From Nyssa sinensis (lineage: Eukaryota > Streptophyta > Magnoliopsida > Cornales > Nyssaceae), in NCBI GenBank assembly GCA_008638375.1, contig CM018032.1, forward strand, positions 58,161,382 through 58,225,381: 64,000 bases of DNA, read 5' to 3'. This document shows, piece by piece, positions 1 to 13,100 of the stretch (positions are counted from its first letter, which is position 1; each line of letters begins with the position of its first letter). A program made the translations under genes and the position numbers. The notes below the pieces were generated by a model, which saw nothing but the letters and a program-made list of their open reading frames with translations, was not told where the DNA came from and did no database searches.

Positions 1-1114
1 TTTTATACATATGCATATGCAGTTTTCTAAAGTATGAAGAGATTTTTCAAAAATTCATTACTTAATAATTAATATAATTACAAATTATTCATCATGGAAC
101 AAATTTGGTTCTCAAAAAACTATTAATTAATAGACATTATTAAGTTATTGAATATTAATTATAAGAAGTCTACTGTCCATATAAAAGTAAATGTCTCATG
201 GTATGCCATGCGGAAGAAAAAAGAAAAAGGAAAAGGAAAAATTGCATGCTATTTGATCATAGCAATATACACTAAGAAGCATGGATACGACATTGATATC
301 TGAGGCAAAATAGTGTCCCATGCTTCATAGAATATACAAACAGCATATGAACCCCTAATTGAATTGAGTTTAACTATTAACTGACAATGTAGGGACCTAA
401 CAGTGAAAACTATGATTTCTTTTTTCATTTTTCATTTTTATGGACCACAATAAATGGAATCTTAAATAATCTGGAGGTGGGGTGGGAGAGATTGAATTAA
501 TGTAGTCAAAATGGAATTTTTATGTGTCACAGGACCTCTCAAGAGGGCCTCAAGACCATGGAAGTGAATGGAAGCCTGATATAGTTTGCATATGGCATTT
601 GTTGTCCTTGGTACTCCTTGGCCAGATATTCCATTTATGCTGCTGCAGCTGCAATTTTTTTTAGACTACTGATGTAATCCCTCCACAGCTCACTACTTTA
701 AACCTCAGGCAGAAGGTTATTGCCTAACTACTCCTACACACACAAAAGAATCAACAGCACCGATTCTGATTGTTGAAGTTGTTCCCACTATAACACCATT
801 GTCGTTTTGGGTTGGCAGCATGAATCATGCTTTACCATTTTGATATTTTATTTAGCTGAACTCGAGAATTTTCAAAATTATTATAATTATCATCATCCCA
901 GGATTTTCTTTTTCCAGTTTATAATCTGGATGCTCATTTTGAAGCTAGAAAGGACACTATGATGAAGTTAAAGAATACAACAGCCCCCCCCCCCCCTCCC
1001 CCCCCCCCCCAAAAAAAAAAAAAAAATTACAACAATAATAAATAAATAAAGGAAGAAAAAGGAGGGAAAAAAAACGAACAAGGGGATTTTTTGGCTTATG
1101 ATTGCCTACTATAC
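1..1114 (-). other. Start of Furry intron 15; low-complexity tract
   Basis: Non-coding sequence after the donor of exon 15. The next expected exon is not present before base 1. It holds a C-run followed directly by an A-run at 985-1027 (T-run then G-run on the gene strand). No transposon was recognised. Confidence 0.6.
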
Positions 1115-4100
1115 CTTCCACTTTGGTTTTCCCTCTGTTTCCTGAGAAACCTCATCAATGAAAGATGCAAGCTCGCCAAACATGATTTCGCATATTTCCA
1201 GATGTGAGCGCCCAAGAGCCATGGTGGCTGCATGCTGAAAAAAGAAAGGAAAATGAAGCAACTTAAAAATGAGTAACTAATCCAGAAGCACAATAATAAC
1301 AAAAACAATGAATAGATACTTTTTTTTTCTTTTACTTGCAAAACTCTCGGTGACAAAAAATGCCAGTCTATATCTAAATATTTTGTGATCTGTTTGGTAT
1401 TAGGGAAGAGTGGGAGGAAGGAGGGGAGGGATAGATAAGCTGTCCATGGTTTGGTAAAAGAGAAAGGAGAAGAGAAAGAGAGAGTAGGGAGTGCCTTTCC
1501 CTTCCAGGTCCACCAAGCCCACTCCTCTCAAAAAGTGTAACGGAAGAAGGGGCTCCCCTAGTTTTGACATTTTTTACCTTAAAAAAAAAGGCATATAATG
1601 CCCCTTTCCTTGATTTCTCATTTCCTTCTTAGCCAAACACAAGAGGAGGGGGGGAAGAGAGAGAGAGAGAACCCATTCCCTTTCCTTTCCACAGGGAAAC
1701 CTTTTTCCATCCCTCATACATTCACTTCCTTCCAATTTTCCATCCCTCATACCAAACAAAAGCACTAACTCTAGCATGAATCAAATACATAATTAAAGCA
1801 ACTCCACACCAGTCCCCAATTCCTCGAGAGCAGGCTGCCAATACCTTGCCCGTTGTCTACTAAACTAGCACATTATAATCCCTCAACAAGAAAAGGATAG
1901 TAGAGTGGTTTTTCAGTACATGTCACAAAGTTTAATCCATTCAGAAATATGCATCGAAACAGAGACATTATGTAGGATAATTGTTGCAAGCCTATACATT
2001 ATGGTGCATACAATAATTCACACTCACCGAAATGGTTTCACTCATGGATAAATGAAAAAAAATCCAGTTCATCCTTGGTAGACCCAAGAGACTGATTGCC
2101 ACAAGCAATGTGAGTATATGCAGCACACCTCATAAACCATTAAATAATTTTCCTTAGATGATTTCCACTTAAATGTTAGTCTGGAGACTGCACAATTTGA
2201 TCCACTTACATTAAAGAATTTCAAGTAAGCTTATCACACTTCATAGTAGGATCATAATAGAACCATTAAACTCCTAAGATTAGGATCACTAGTAAGTAAA
2301 ATTGATGCACGTAATATTCATTATATCCTTTCCATTTAATCTCTGTCTGTGTGTGTGTGTGTGAGTTTCCTCATGCATCAATTTGCTTCTCTAACAATGT
2401 CATTAGCTTATTCTGAAATGATTATTGATTTTGTTTCATACTAACTACTAAGGTGAAAGGAGACATAGAAATATCAATGTCAAAACTTCAATTAATGAAT
2501 CGTGTACCTTTTTTTTTCCAAAGGGGGGTGGGGTTTAAAAGAACAACTTAATCAGCCAGTACTCAACAGTTCCTTTTTAATTTCCCAAATGGGAGTAGCA
2601 TCAGTTTTTCTCAATTGTGGGGGCATGTTCCCACCAAAAGTTTTTTCATAAATGATTAAAGAATATAACTCAGTAATGAGTACTACTCCATTGTTTTTAG
2701 AGTATTACAATTTCCAATCTGATCTAGAGACCCCCTCATCGAGTGTAAGCCATTTATCGGGATCAAATAACATAGCTTTTCTGATTGCAAAGCGAAGAAT
2801 GAATGGGATTTATAATCGTCTGATTCTGATGATCATTAAGGTAGGTAAGAACATAAAAAACTGTCTCCTCTCCATATTACATTTACTCTTCCAGACACAG
2901 TGAGGTAACTAACAATATACAAGTCAAATAATGCATTCATAGTTATTGGCTCTAAAGATTCTTTTTGGCATGTACTTACTATGTGTGCTTCAGATCCAGA
3001 TTTTAGTGAGGGAAAAATAACATGGAAAAGATCCTTGGTTGCTGCCGAGACACCAGTTTCCCTACTATCTGGTGGACATGAGCATGCAAACATTGCATAC
3101 ATGAGCCACTGATCTAGTTTGTTGTCTGCTTCTTGTGACTGATGAGCCTTGCCACCCAACTCAACAGGGGTGATAAAAGCAAGACGCTGGATGACCTCTA
3201 ACCTGCAAAACAGGTTATTCACAATCATATTTCCAGCTTTCTAATTTTAAAATAGTTTATCTTTGGAATCCAAATCAAAAACTAGAAGAGCACATGACTA
3301 AAGAGAGCAAAGAAAATTCCAGTAATATAACCAGGTGAAATTAATGCTTTCTGCAATATTAGTTAGGTTCCTTACAAGATTTTGAAGTATTCATAGGAAA
3401 AGAATTTTAGCAGGATGTAATGTCCTTGGTTTTGTGTTGCACAAATCTAAGGAAATTGTGTGTGTTTTGTGTGTGTGTGTGTGAGAGGGAGAGAGAGACA
3501 GAGACAGAGTCATTTAGTTGAGCCACCCCTAAAGCACCACAAGTTCAACAAGTACCTTTAAATATTAATTTTCCTAAAGATTTTACAGCAATAATTTGCA
3601 TAAACAATTTAAACAACAAATACAATAACAACAACAAAGTAGTAACAATGATAAAGTAAATGATAAAATTAATAAGAAAAAAGGAAACAACAGCAATAAG
3701 AGAATCAATGTCCGGAAAACATGTGTAACATAAATGCATATTTGTTAAAACTTACTTTGCTTCCTGAACAGAGCTCGGGCAAAGCTCAGCTGCATATTTG
3801 ACAAGCTCACTAAGACATCGAGCCCATCTGTTCTTATCAGGGCTCTCAAATAGAATAGACTGAAGTGTCACATCTGAAGGTACTGAATCAGATTCTCGTC
3901 TCATATCAAATGGACGCCCAGAATCCCAGTAGCAGCTCTGAACAATGTCATCCTGTAAAACTCTTAGGTTACATTTTGAGACACAACAAAGTATATATGT
4001 TTGTTTAATATTTGGAAGTTGAAAGTATAGCCTACCCCATTCTCTTCTAAAACATCAATTATAAATATTGGTTCAGCTTCAATTTTCACAATATGATCGG

Positions 4101-7100
4101 ATCGCTCATGGATTGAAAGGTCCCGAATATCATTTCTTAGAGCACGAACACAGCGCAGTAACTCCAACGCTGTGTGCCTGATCTGACTATCCACAGAACT
4201 AAGGAAGATAAGACCAACTGCATCTATCTCAGATGCACGAAACTCGAGTGCTTCTCCAGGCTGATGGAATGAAGACTTTTTGAATCCATCAGTTCTCTGC
4301 ACATGCTTTACATCTCGAGCCCCATGTTCTGAACCCATCATCAGATAGACACGCTCTCCAGAAACGCATGAGTTCCAGCAGACGTCCCAATGAGGTCTGA
4401 ATGAGAAGAGGGAACTCATCAGGAAGCCTTAGGATGAAGTTGGCCATCCCTCTCATAACTGCAAAGCGGCGATGAGGAAGACATCTCACGATCCGATTCA
4501 GTACTTGTACTGCTTCCTCACGAACACCAGGATCAATACTTATGCCATGCTGGGGTATTATTTCAGTGATTTTATCACTTCGGCCAACTTCTTCAATCAA
4601 ATATGGTATGCACTTCAGCACTGAGCGGAAAAGATATCCTTGAGACTTATCCTTATTTACAGCATCTGGAGAGGTATACAATTCATTTGGTATGTGCATT
4701 GCAGAAGCAAAAAGCATAATTGTAAGCATTGTCAGGCATTAATAGACCAATTTAGGAAGCAAATAACTAAGAATATAAAACTACAAGAGAATTTAGACAA
4801 TGGTAAATGACATAGCAGTAATTGTTTTACACGCCGAGTGTTCAAGTATCAAGTGTATGGCTGTGAACAAAATATAAAGCAACATTAACTCAACTCCATA
4901 ATTAGTTCACGACCAACTACTTCGATTTTATTTATTGTTTTTATTTTTATTTTTTCATTCGAAGAAAACAGGTAAATTGACTATTGTTACAAAGTATATG
5001 TAGATTACTGTTATTAAGTACCCTATATCTTTCCCAACTGCGGGAAGATCATCAAGTCAAGTTGTAAGTTGTAACAGCTCGTCAGCTATGCAAAGAACAG
5101 AAAATGCAGACTGCAGATGAAGCTATTTATGGCGATCACAATGAAAACCATATAAATGAAGACTGGTCCGGTTTGGCTTCTTATATTGAGCTTGCCATTC
5201 TTGGCCCTAGGCTTGGTACTTCTTCTTGGAGCCTTTTTGATTTTTAGGTCCTCGCCGTTGGCTCGGTCTCGACTTCCCCTAGCTAAGTACTTTCAATCTT
5301 AGTAGGCTAGCTGCCTCTGCTGCTCCTAAATCCTGGACATTTTGGTGCAGGTTTCCCCTTCATGAAAGTGAAGAAAGTTTTGAAACTTCATACTGGAATT
5401 TAGATCTTATCCTAACTATTTAGTGTTGGTTACATGAATCCTGTCTTGACATTTAGCCCTAATGTCATCCCCTAAATTAACCTACACACTATCTTATTTT
5501 TCTTTAATATTTTAATCCGAGATAATTTTGGTCTCCAGTCATGCCAAGGGAAGGGGGAGACCAAAAATAACTTGGAACATTATCAATTGATCTTCATAGT
5601 CAATTTTGACAGCTAAGATGCTCTAAGGCAGTCTATTGGCCAAGAATTGTCAAATGGACACAAAAAAAAAAAGGCTTGGTAACCAATATAATGGGTAGAA
5701 ATTGCTAAAAGCCCCTGAAGGCCTAATTTAGGCAAACCACACAGCCATAAAAGAGGCTTAAGTGAGACTAACATAATGGCCAAAACAAACGGGCACATGC
5801 TGGCATCCCAATAGAAGGTTATATGAAAAACCTAAGAAGGCCCTGTAAAGATCGGCTTGGGTAATGTCATGCCCAGTTTACACCCTAAAAGAGGAAGATG
5901 CAAAAAGCCCCAAAATGTGTAGCAGACGCCCAGTGGCACACATGAAGATTGATAGAGTCCATTCCCACTAGTAAAAAGTTTAACCCAAAACCCCACGGTT
6001 CTAACAGAATAAAGGAGAATGTCCCCCAAACGATGGCAATCAACTATGATTGACAATTTGAGGAAAGGTCAAATTTTCCAAATTGGTGCAAAGCATCAGA
6101 AGATGGAGAAAGCGATCTTTCATCTTGATCAGAAGATCTTTGATCTCAATGACATAGGAGATCAAAGAGGCGACAGTTTTCGAGTGATGGAGAGGGGTTC
6201 TAGTTATGTTCAATCGGTTTTGATGCATTTTGACCATAGTTGTCAAATCGGGATACATATCGTGAATCAAAATGCCAATTTTGCTAATAGCAAATCGAAT
6301 CAAATCGTGAATTGTAAGATATAGTGACAAATTCAAAAAATGATAAGAAATGATAAAATTCTGTATAGAAATAAAAATAAAAATAAAAACAATGAAATAA
6401 TGATATAAAACCTGTGCAATCACATGATCATGTCATCTAACTATGGTAAGACACTTGCCTTCATGGCAAGATGTGTGGGTTCGAATCCTATTGTGATTTA
6501 TATGTTTTGTACTTCTATTATAAAATTATAATATGATAATTTTTAAAATGAAATAAAGTTACATTGATTCAAAGAAAGAAAAAAATTACTTAAAGACGAA
6601 GTATGAAGCATCCATGAACGAGGGCAGGCTTTGGCACAATAATAAGATTGCTTCATTGTGACCTGGAGGGTCATAGGTTCAAGTTGCCAAAACAACCTCT
6701 CCACTCGCGGAGCTAAGGCTGCATCCACCTAACCCTCCCCAAGACTTCGCAATGACGGGAGCCTAGTGTACTAGGCTAGCCCCATTTTTTATGAAGCATC
6801 CATGAATATGATCAATCAAATATCAATTATCATAGATTCATCATTCATAATTCAAAAGGAGATAAACTTAACAAAATATATTTCATTTAATCATTACTCC
6901 GTCACAACTTCCAAATTCCAACTTCTCCAAGAGTATGGCTCCATGTTGATAATTTCTATCAAAGCAAAAGTAATATATATATATATATATATATTTTTTT
7001 TTTGATAAGTAAGATTGTATATATAAAGGATGCCCAAGAAGGGCACCAAGGGCAAAAACCCCCAAAAGAATACAACTGACCTACATCTGACTAAGACTGT

Positions 7101-10100
7101 CTAAGAGAATCCAAAAAATCTACAAAAGTAAGGACATTTACAGGAAAGGCCTCTTTAACCCAAAAAAATAACAAACGTAAAAAGACATCTTTAAAATAAG
7201 GCAATGAAAGCTCTCGGTCTTCAAAAACACGGCTATTTCGTTCTCTCCAAATGCACCACAATAGACAGATTGGAGCAAGTCTCCAAATATGCCTAGACTC
7301 TGTAGGAAGCTTACACCTTGCCCAGGCCAACATGAGATCTTTGACAGAGCCTGGCATAACCCAAGAGATGCCGAACAAGTCAAAGATCAGATTCCAGCAG
7401 CTCCAAGAGAGATGGCAATGGATGAGGACGTGATTCATCCTTTCCTCATCATTCTTACAAAAATAGCATCTGCTAGCCAACGTAAAACCTCTTTTCTTCA
7501 AGTTATCTGCAGTAGAGATGGCTTTCCAAGACGCCTCCCAAACAAAAAAGGAAGCTTTGGGGGGGGCTTTTGAATGTCATATAAGCTTCTAGGGAAAAAC
7601 TGAGATATCAGAGCCGCACAAGCTTTTGTAGAAGGAGCTAACAGAGAAAGACTTCTTATTCGGCGTCCAAACCCTCTTATCCTCCATACCACCCCTAACC
7701 CGGAACATGTTGATACTACAAAGGAAAGAGCTCACCTCAACAAGCTCCCAGTCATGGAAATCCCTCCTGAAGCGAGGGGTCCAAATAAACTGATCCCCTA
7801 TACTCTCCATGTAATCACTAGCCCAAGCCGCCTTGTTGCAAGCTAGATTGTATACCATGGGAAATTTCACCTTCAGCGCTTCATTCCCATTCCATACATC
7901 GTCCCAAAACTTCACCCTGGAGCCGGTCCCAATAACAAAACTACATCTGTCGTTAAGGCTCCTCCAGTCCGCCCTAATGTAACCCCATAGACCGCAACCC
8001 TTCGGGCCCTCCACCTCTCCCGAACACCAGCCCCCATAATCACTCCCGTATTTGGAAACAATGATCTCCCTCCAAAGCAACCTATCATTATCCCCAAAAT
8101 TCCAAAGCCATTTACCAAGAAGGGCTTTATTGAAGATTCTCAAATCCTTCACCCCTAAACCGCCCTGAGATAATGGCTTCTTGATTTTCTCCCAAGCAAC
8201 AAGATGAAGCTTCCTACGGTCACCATATATCCCCAAATTACCAAAACAGAAACCAAATACCATGTACAAAGTATATTTTTGTATTGTACAAACTTTGGAC
8301 ACTTAAGTGCATATATCAAAAATAAGAAACGAAGGAGTTGGATTCTAGTACTTTGGATTGTGGAGATGCAAGTGCATATCTTCAAATTAAATTCCGCTTT
8401 TTTTCAAGTAGAAACGCGTGGCAAAAAGTGGAATTTAATTGAATTGTTGTAAGGAAAATTATTTGGAAATCTCTCTTTCTTGACGTAAATGTGAACCCTA
8501 AAGAGTCAAACAAAATAGTAATTGAGAAAAAATGATTAAGTATAAAATATTCTTATACGTCTTAAAAGGCCCTTGGAATTCTGTTTTCTTAAAAAGAACA
8601 AAAAATATTGAATTTTTAAGTGTCAGTGCTAAGTGACCCAACCCAGGGAAAGTCTGCAACTGTGCTCTATATCGCATGAATCATGCATATCATCTAACTC
8701 TCTCAATGCTCTTATGGTTCAGTTCAATTCTCTTTGATACATAGCACTAAGAAATTCATGCAACCTGTTTGTATAGAAGGTATGGCAAATCTAATTAAAT
8801 CGTACGATTTTGATAACTATGACTTTAACTATGATTTTTTTTTAATAACTATGTAGCTCTTTTTTCTTTTGTACTTGGGTTATGCCCCCTCTGGCATTTT
8901 TGTTGATGAGTTTTTGATTGAGCACTTGGAAATTTAAATCAATTTTCCCGCACCCATGTTGCTGTGATCTTATTTCTCAAACCCATGTTGTTTAGAAAGA
9001 GGCTTCTCTTACACACATTGTTTTGATCCCAAACCCATGTTATTTAGGAAAGAGACATCTCCTGAAGAAAGGCTATAAGCGTCTCTTCACGAGTTAAAAA
9101 GACACTAAATTAGTTGTATAAGAATCTATATTTTTTAGCTAGAATAGACGCCTATAGAAAGAGACACTTCTTGACTAATTTTTTGTTGAAAGGCATCTCT
9201 CTTCAAGATACACCTAATATTTGGGAACGAGGGTTTGAGAAATATGTAAAGGAACTACATAGCTTTGGGATCCAAAGAACTAGGGTAGGGTCAAAAACTC
9301 GTTACGCCTATAGAGGTGTCTCTTGAAGAGACTTCTTGACTCAATTTTTGTTGAAAGGCATCTCTTCAAGATACACCTATTATTTGGGAAGGAGGGCTTG
9401 AGAAATATGTAAAGGAACTACGTAGGTTTGGGATCCAAAGAGCTAGGGTAGGGTCAAAAACCCATTTGTTTACATTACATATACTATTACTTACCGCCAA
9501 AAAAAGGTATGTGCATGTCTCTGCAAAGCATTGGAAGAATGGATGTGTGAAGGTTTTGTGAGCAGATTCCAGAATGGATGTTGTTCTGTTCAAGGTGTGT
9601 TCAAGAAGATCTCTAGTGTGGGACAAGAACTCAAAAGGTGAGCTAAGCTTTGTCTCTCTTCAGAGATGAACCCTAAGAGGGGATGGTTGTAAGGTGGTTT
9701 GCTGATGCAAGGAATGTGCCCCCGTCAACAAATCAATGTTCGTAGAATGAGGAGGCTTGGTTGGGGCATGGCAGGAAGTGAGGAAGGTGGGGAACAGGAA
9801 GTCTGGTCTATCAAGGTGGAAAAAAGAGGCGGACAGGGACTCACGAATCAAAAGCGAACTTTCTGAGAAGAGATTTTGTTGGTGGGGTGGGCTATTTTAG
9901 TGCCGATGTCACGTTGGCAAGGTGCAGCAGTGGATGAATAAAAAAAGGAGGGGTGTCATCAGGTGTGAAGGTATGTGATTTAAATGGAGCTCTGTTTCTT
10001 TTTTTGTTTCCATGCAAGAAGGAAGCAAGGCAGATTCAGGGAAAAGGGGAGAGGAAATTTCAGGGCAGACCACTGTTTCTTGATTGGTGGATTTGTTCAG

Positions 10101-13100
10101 CTCGTTGCTTCAAGTGTGGAGCCGCTCACATATTGGTGTGGATTCGTGGAAATTTCAGGGTGGACCACCGTTTCTTGATTGGTGAGTATGTTCAGCTGGT
10201 TGCTTTAAGTGTGGAACCCCTCGTGAATAGGTTTGGATTCGTTTCATTGGGCTCCCACTTCATTTCTGGGACCCAACTGTGTTCCACGAAATAGGGGTTA
10301 TGTGGTGGTTTAATCAGGATTGATGAAGCAGCATTAAAACACTACCATTTCCGATGGGCTAGGTTGAGGGTTCAAGTTTTGGATATCCCTATTCCGGTGA
10401 GAGTCAGAGTGGGGGTAGGTTAGTGGAGGTTCTGATTCAGGTTGAGGCAAACCCGGTGATGGTTGTGGAAGGAAATTGTCAGAAAGGCGGCCAAATAGAT
10501 TGTAGAATCAACACTGGGTACAGTGGTTGTTGGTTGATGAAAATCAGCGCAGAGGAGAGGATGAAGCTGTGTTCATGACAAGTGGAAAGAGCATCGTCGT
10601 AGGTAAAGGGTAAAGTGATCAGATGGTCCGTGGTTACAAGATTGGGAGGAGGGGCTAGTTCTGATTCACATTTTAAAAAGCCCCAAACGAAGGTAAGTAA
10701 GCATTTTAATGAGGCTCATGTGGCTAGCAGTTACAGATTTGGGCCGGCGTCACAAAGTGATGGTCAAATGAGGATTATGGATGGGACGAAACATTTGGGC
10801 CTAGAGCATGATGTTCAGCCAGACAAGATGGATCAGTCTTAGCCTCCTGGAGTAGTAAAGCAACAGCAAGCCCAACGCTTGACAATGACCCAAAATCAAA
10901 ACTGCAAGTCTAGAGCCCACTTCTGGAGGTAAGTACATACGTTTGGGCCAGCATTTAGATGAGCCTTTTTTTTTTGGTTCGGGGGGGGGGGGGGGTTTGT
11001 TGTGGATTTAGTGCAGGGTCAACCTATTGGAGTTTCTTCTATCAAAACCCCTGGTGTTCAGATGGGATTCAGCACAGCACAATTACGACTTCATCTGTGA
11101 AACCCCAATTCAGGATGCTGGAAAGCAGTAAGTGATGACTTCAATGACCTTGGAGGACCATTTAAAGGCTAAACTAGGGATGAAGCAACAAAGGACCTGG
11201 GAACATGGGTCTACCAGCAAGGTCTTTGATCTGCAGCACGAGTATGGAAAACCTCTGGTTAGCCATTCCAGCAGTGTTGGGTCTAATCAGCTGTTGGAAA
11301 GTCGAATAGAGGCTACACTTGAAGAGTTTGCAGATGAAGTTCAGGGGGAGGAGGTCTGAATGCAGTACTGAGATTACAGAAGCAGATTCAAATGCATTAG
11401 CTTTAGTGGACTTACAAAATAATGATAGTTTCAAGGGGTGAAGGGAGCTTTGGAGAACCTGAATATGCAAGGTTAGCTGAATATGGGGTCTCATGGCTGG
11501 ATGAACACTGCATGGGATTAATGGAAGGACCAGATTTGGCTTCCTCAGTGGACTGTACTCCAATGGTTGTTGTCAATCCTTTAGATTTCACTGATGGGTT
11601 TTCAAAGGTGAATGAATTTGAGAGCAAACAGCAGGCCTTGCAGTGGGCTATATAGGAAATAAAAGCTTCAAGCTTGTTTTTGGGAGTCACGAGCAATTTG
11701 AAGGTGATGCTCTCTGTTTATTTGAAGGAATAGATAGGAAGTGGGGCATTCAAGCTAGACTGGAAGCGAGAAGATGAAAACAGTCTTCAACAAGGACGGT
11801 TTGGAAATTGAGAAACTTAACCTGCTTGGTTAATTATGATGGCTGGAACAAGTGTGAAAGTGAGAAGGGAAAAGGGAAGAGGCTCATTTAGTGTTTCAAT
11901 GACTCTGTATCTAATCTTGGAATGTCCAGCAAATGAATGACCCCAGATAAGAGGAAGGTAATAAAATCTTTATTGAAGGAATGAAGGGTAGATGTGGTAT
12001 GTTCTCAAGAAACAAAGATGGAACCACTTTCACTGGAGGTGGTGAGAGGTGTTTGGGGAGGTAGGTTTGTAGATTGGACTATGTTGTGGGCAGTAGGCAG
12101 AACAGGGGGATCCTTCTTATGTGGGTAAAAAAGTTGTGAACAGTGGATGAAAACTGGGGAGCCCACTTTCTTTCTCGTACTTTTGCTAATGTGAAGGATG
12201 GTTTTCAGTGAATATTCTCTGGTGTATATGGCCCAGTGCATGATGATAGAAGGATGGAACTATGGGGGGATCTCGTTGAGGTTTGGGATACATGGGGTAA
12301 GCTTTGGTCCATTGTGGGGATTTCAACATGGTTAGATATTCTCAAGAGAGATGGGGTGGTGAGAGGATCACGGCAGCCATGAGAGAGTTTTAAGATTTTA
12401 TTGATGCTAGCAAGTTCAGGGATATTCTGTTGGACAGTGGAAGGTTCACTTGAGCTAATAGTAAAGATTTGCTTTATATATCAAGGATTGATAGATTATT
12501 GATTTCAGATGATTGGGAGCAGCACTTTTCAAGGATAGTCCTATCTTCCTTGCCTACAGCAGATTTAAGGGAAACCTCCCTACCTATTTCATGTCTCTTT
12601 TTACCATGCCAAAGTCAGTCAGCAGAAGACTTGAGAAGATTCAAAGGGACTTCTTTTGGGGTCATGAAGGAGAGAGCAGGAAGATTCACTTATTAGCTTG
12701 GGATAAGCTCAAAAAGCCGGTGTCTCTCGGGGGTCTAGGGGTGAAAGACTTGGGTCTCTTCAACACAGCTCTTTTAGGGAAATGGTTATAGAGGTTCGGT
12801 GAAAGCAATGGGGAGCTATGGAAAGAGATCATTGTTGCTAAGTACGGTTTCGATAATGGAGGTTAGTGCTCAGGGCAGTGTGGAGGGGCCTCAGGGATGC
12901 GGCTTGTGGGGCCCTATTAGAAAGGGATGGAGCGGTTTCAATGATAATTGTTGCTTTGTTATCGGGAATGGTAGGTCGTGTTAAATTTTGGAATGACACT
13001 TGGAGTGGTGACATGCCTCTTCGGATGAAATTCCCTTCTTTATACACTCTGGCTAGCAACAAGGAGGCTTTGGTCTGCGATTACTTGGACAGAGTTGGGA

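Noticed and set aside
1096..1356. Minus-strand open frame read as a separate small gene
   Set aside because: Overlaps Furry exon 15 in the wrong frame and runs into the intron.
5613..6423. Open frames on both strands as hypothetical genes
   Set aside because: Short, no recognisable domains, inside a transposon-rich intron, no splice-supported extension.
6438..6492. Functional tRNA gene
   Set aside because: Only A/B-box-like sequences are present; no paired acceptor stem or full cloverleaf can be drawn.
9100..9470. CRISPR-like direct repeats
   Set aside because: Two-copy tandem duplication in a plant intron with no regular spacers; CRISPR arrays are not expected in plant nuclear DNA.
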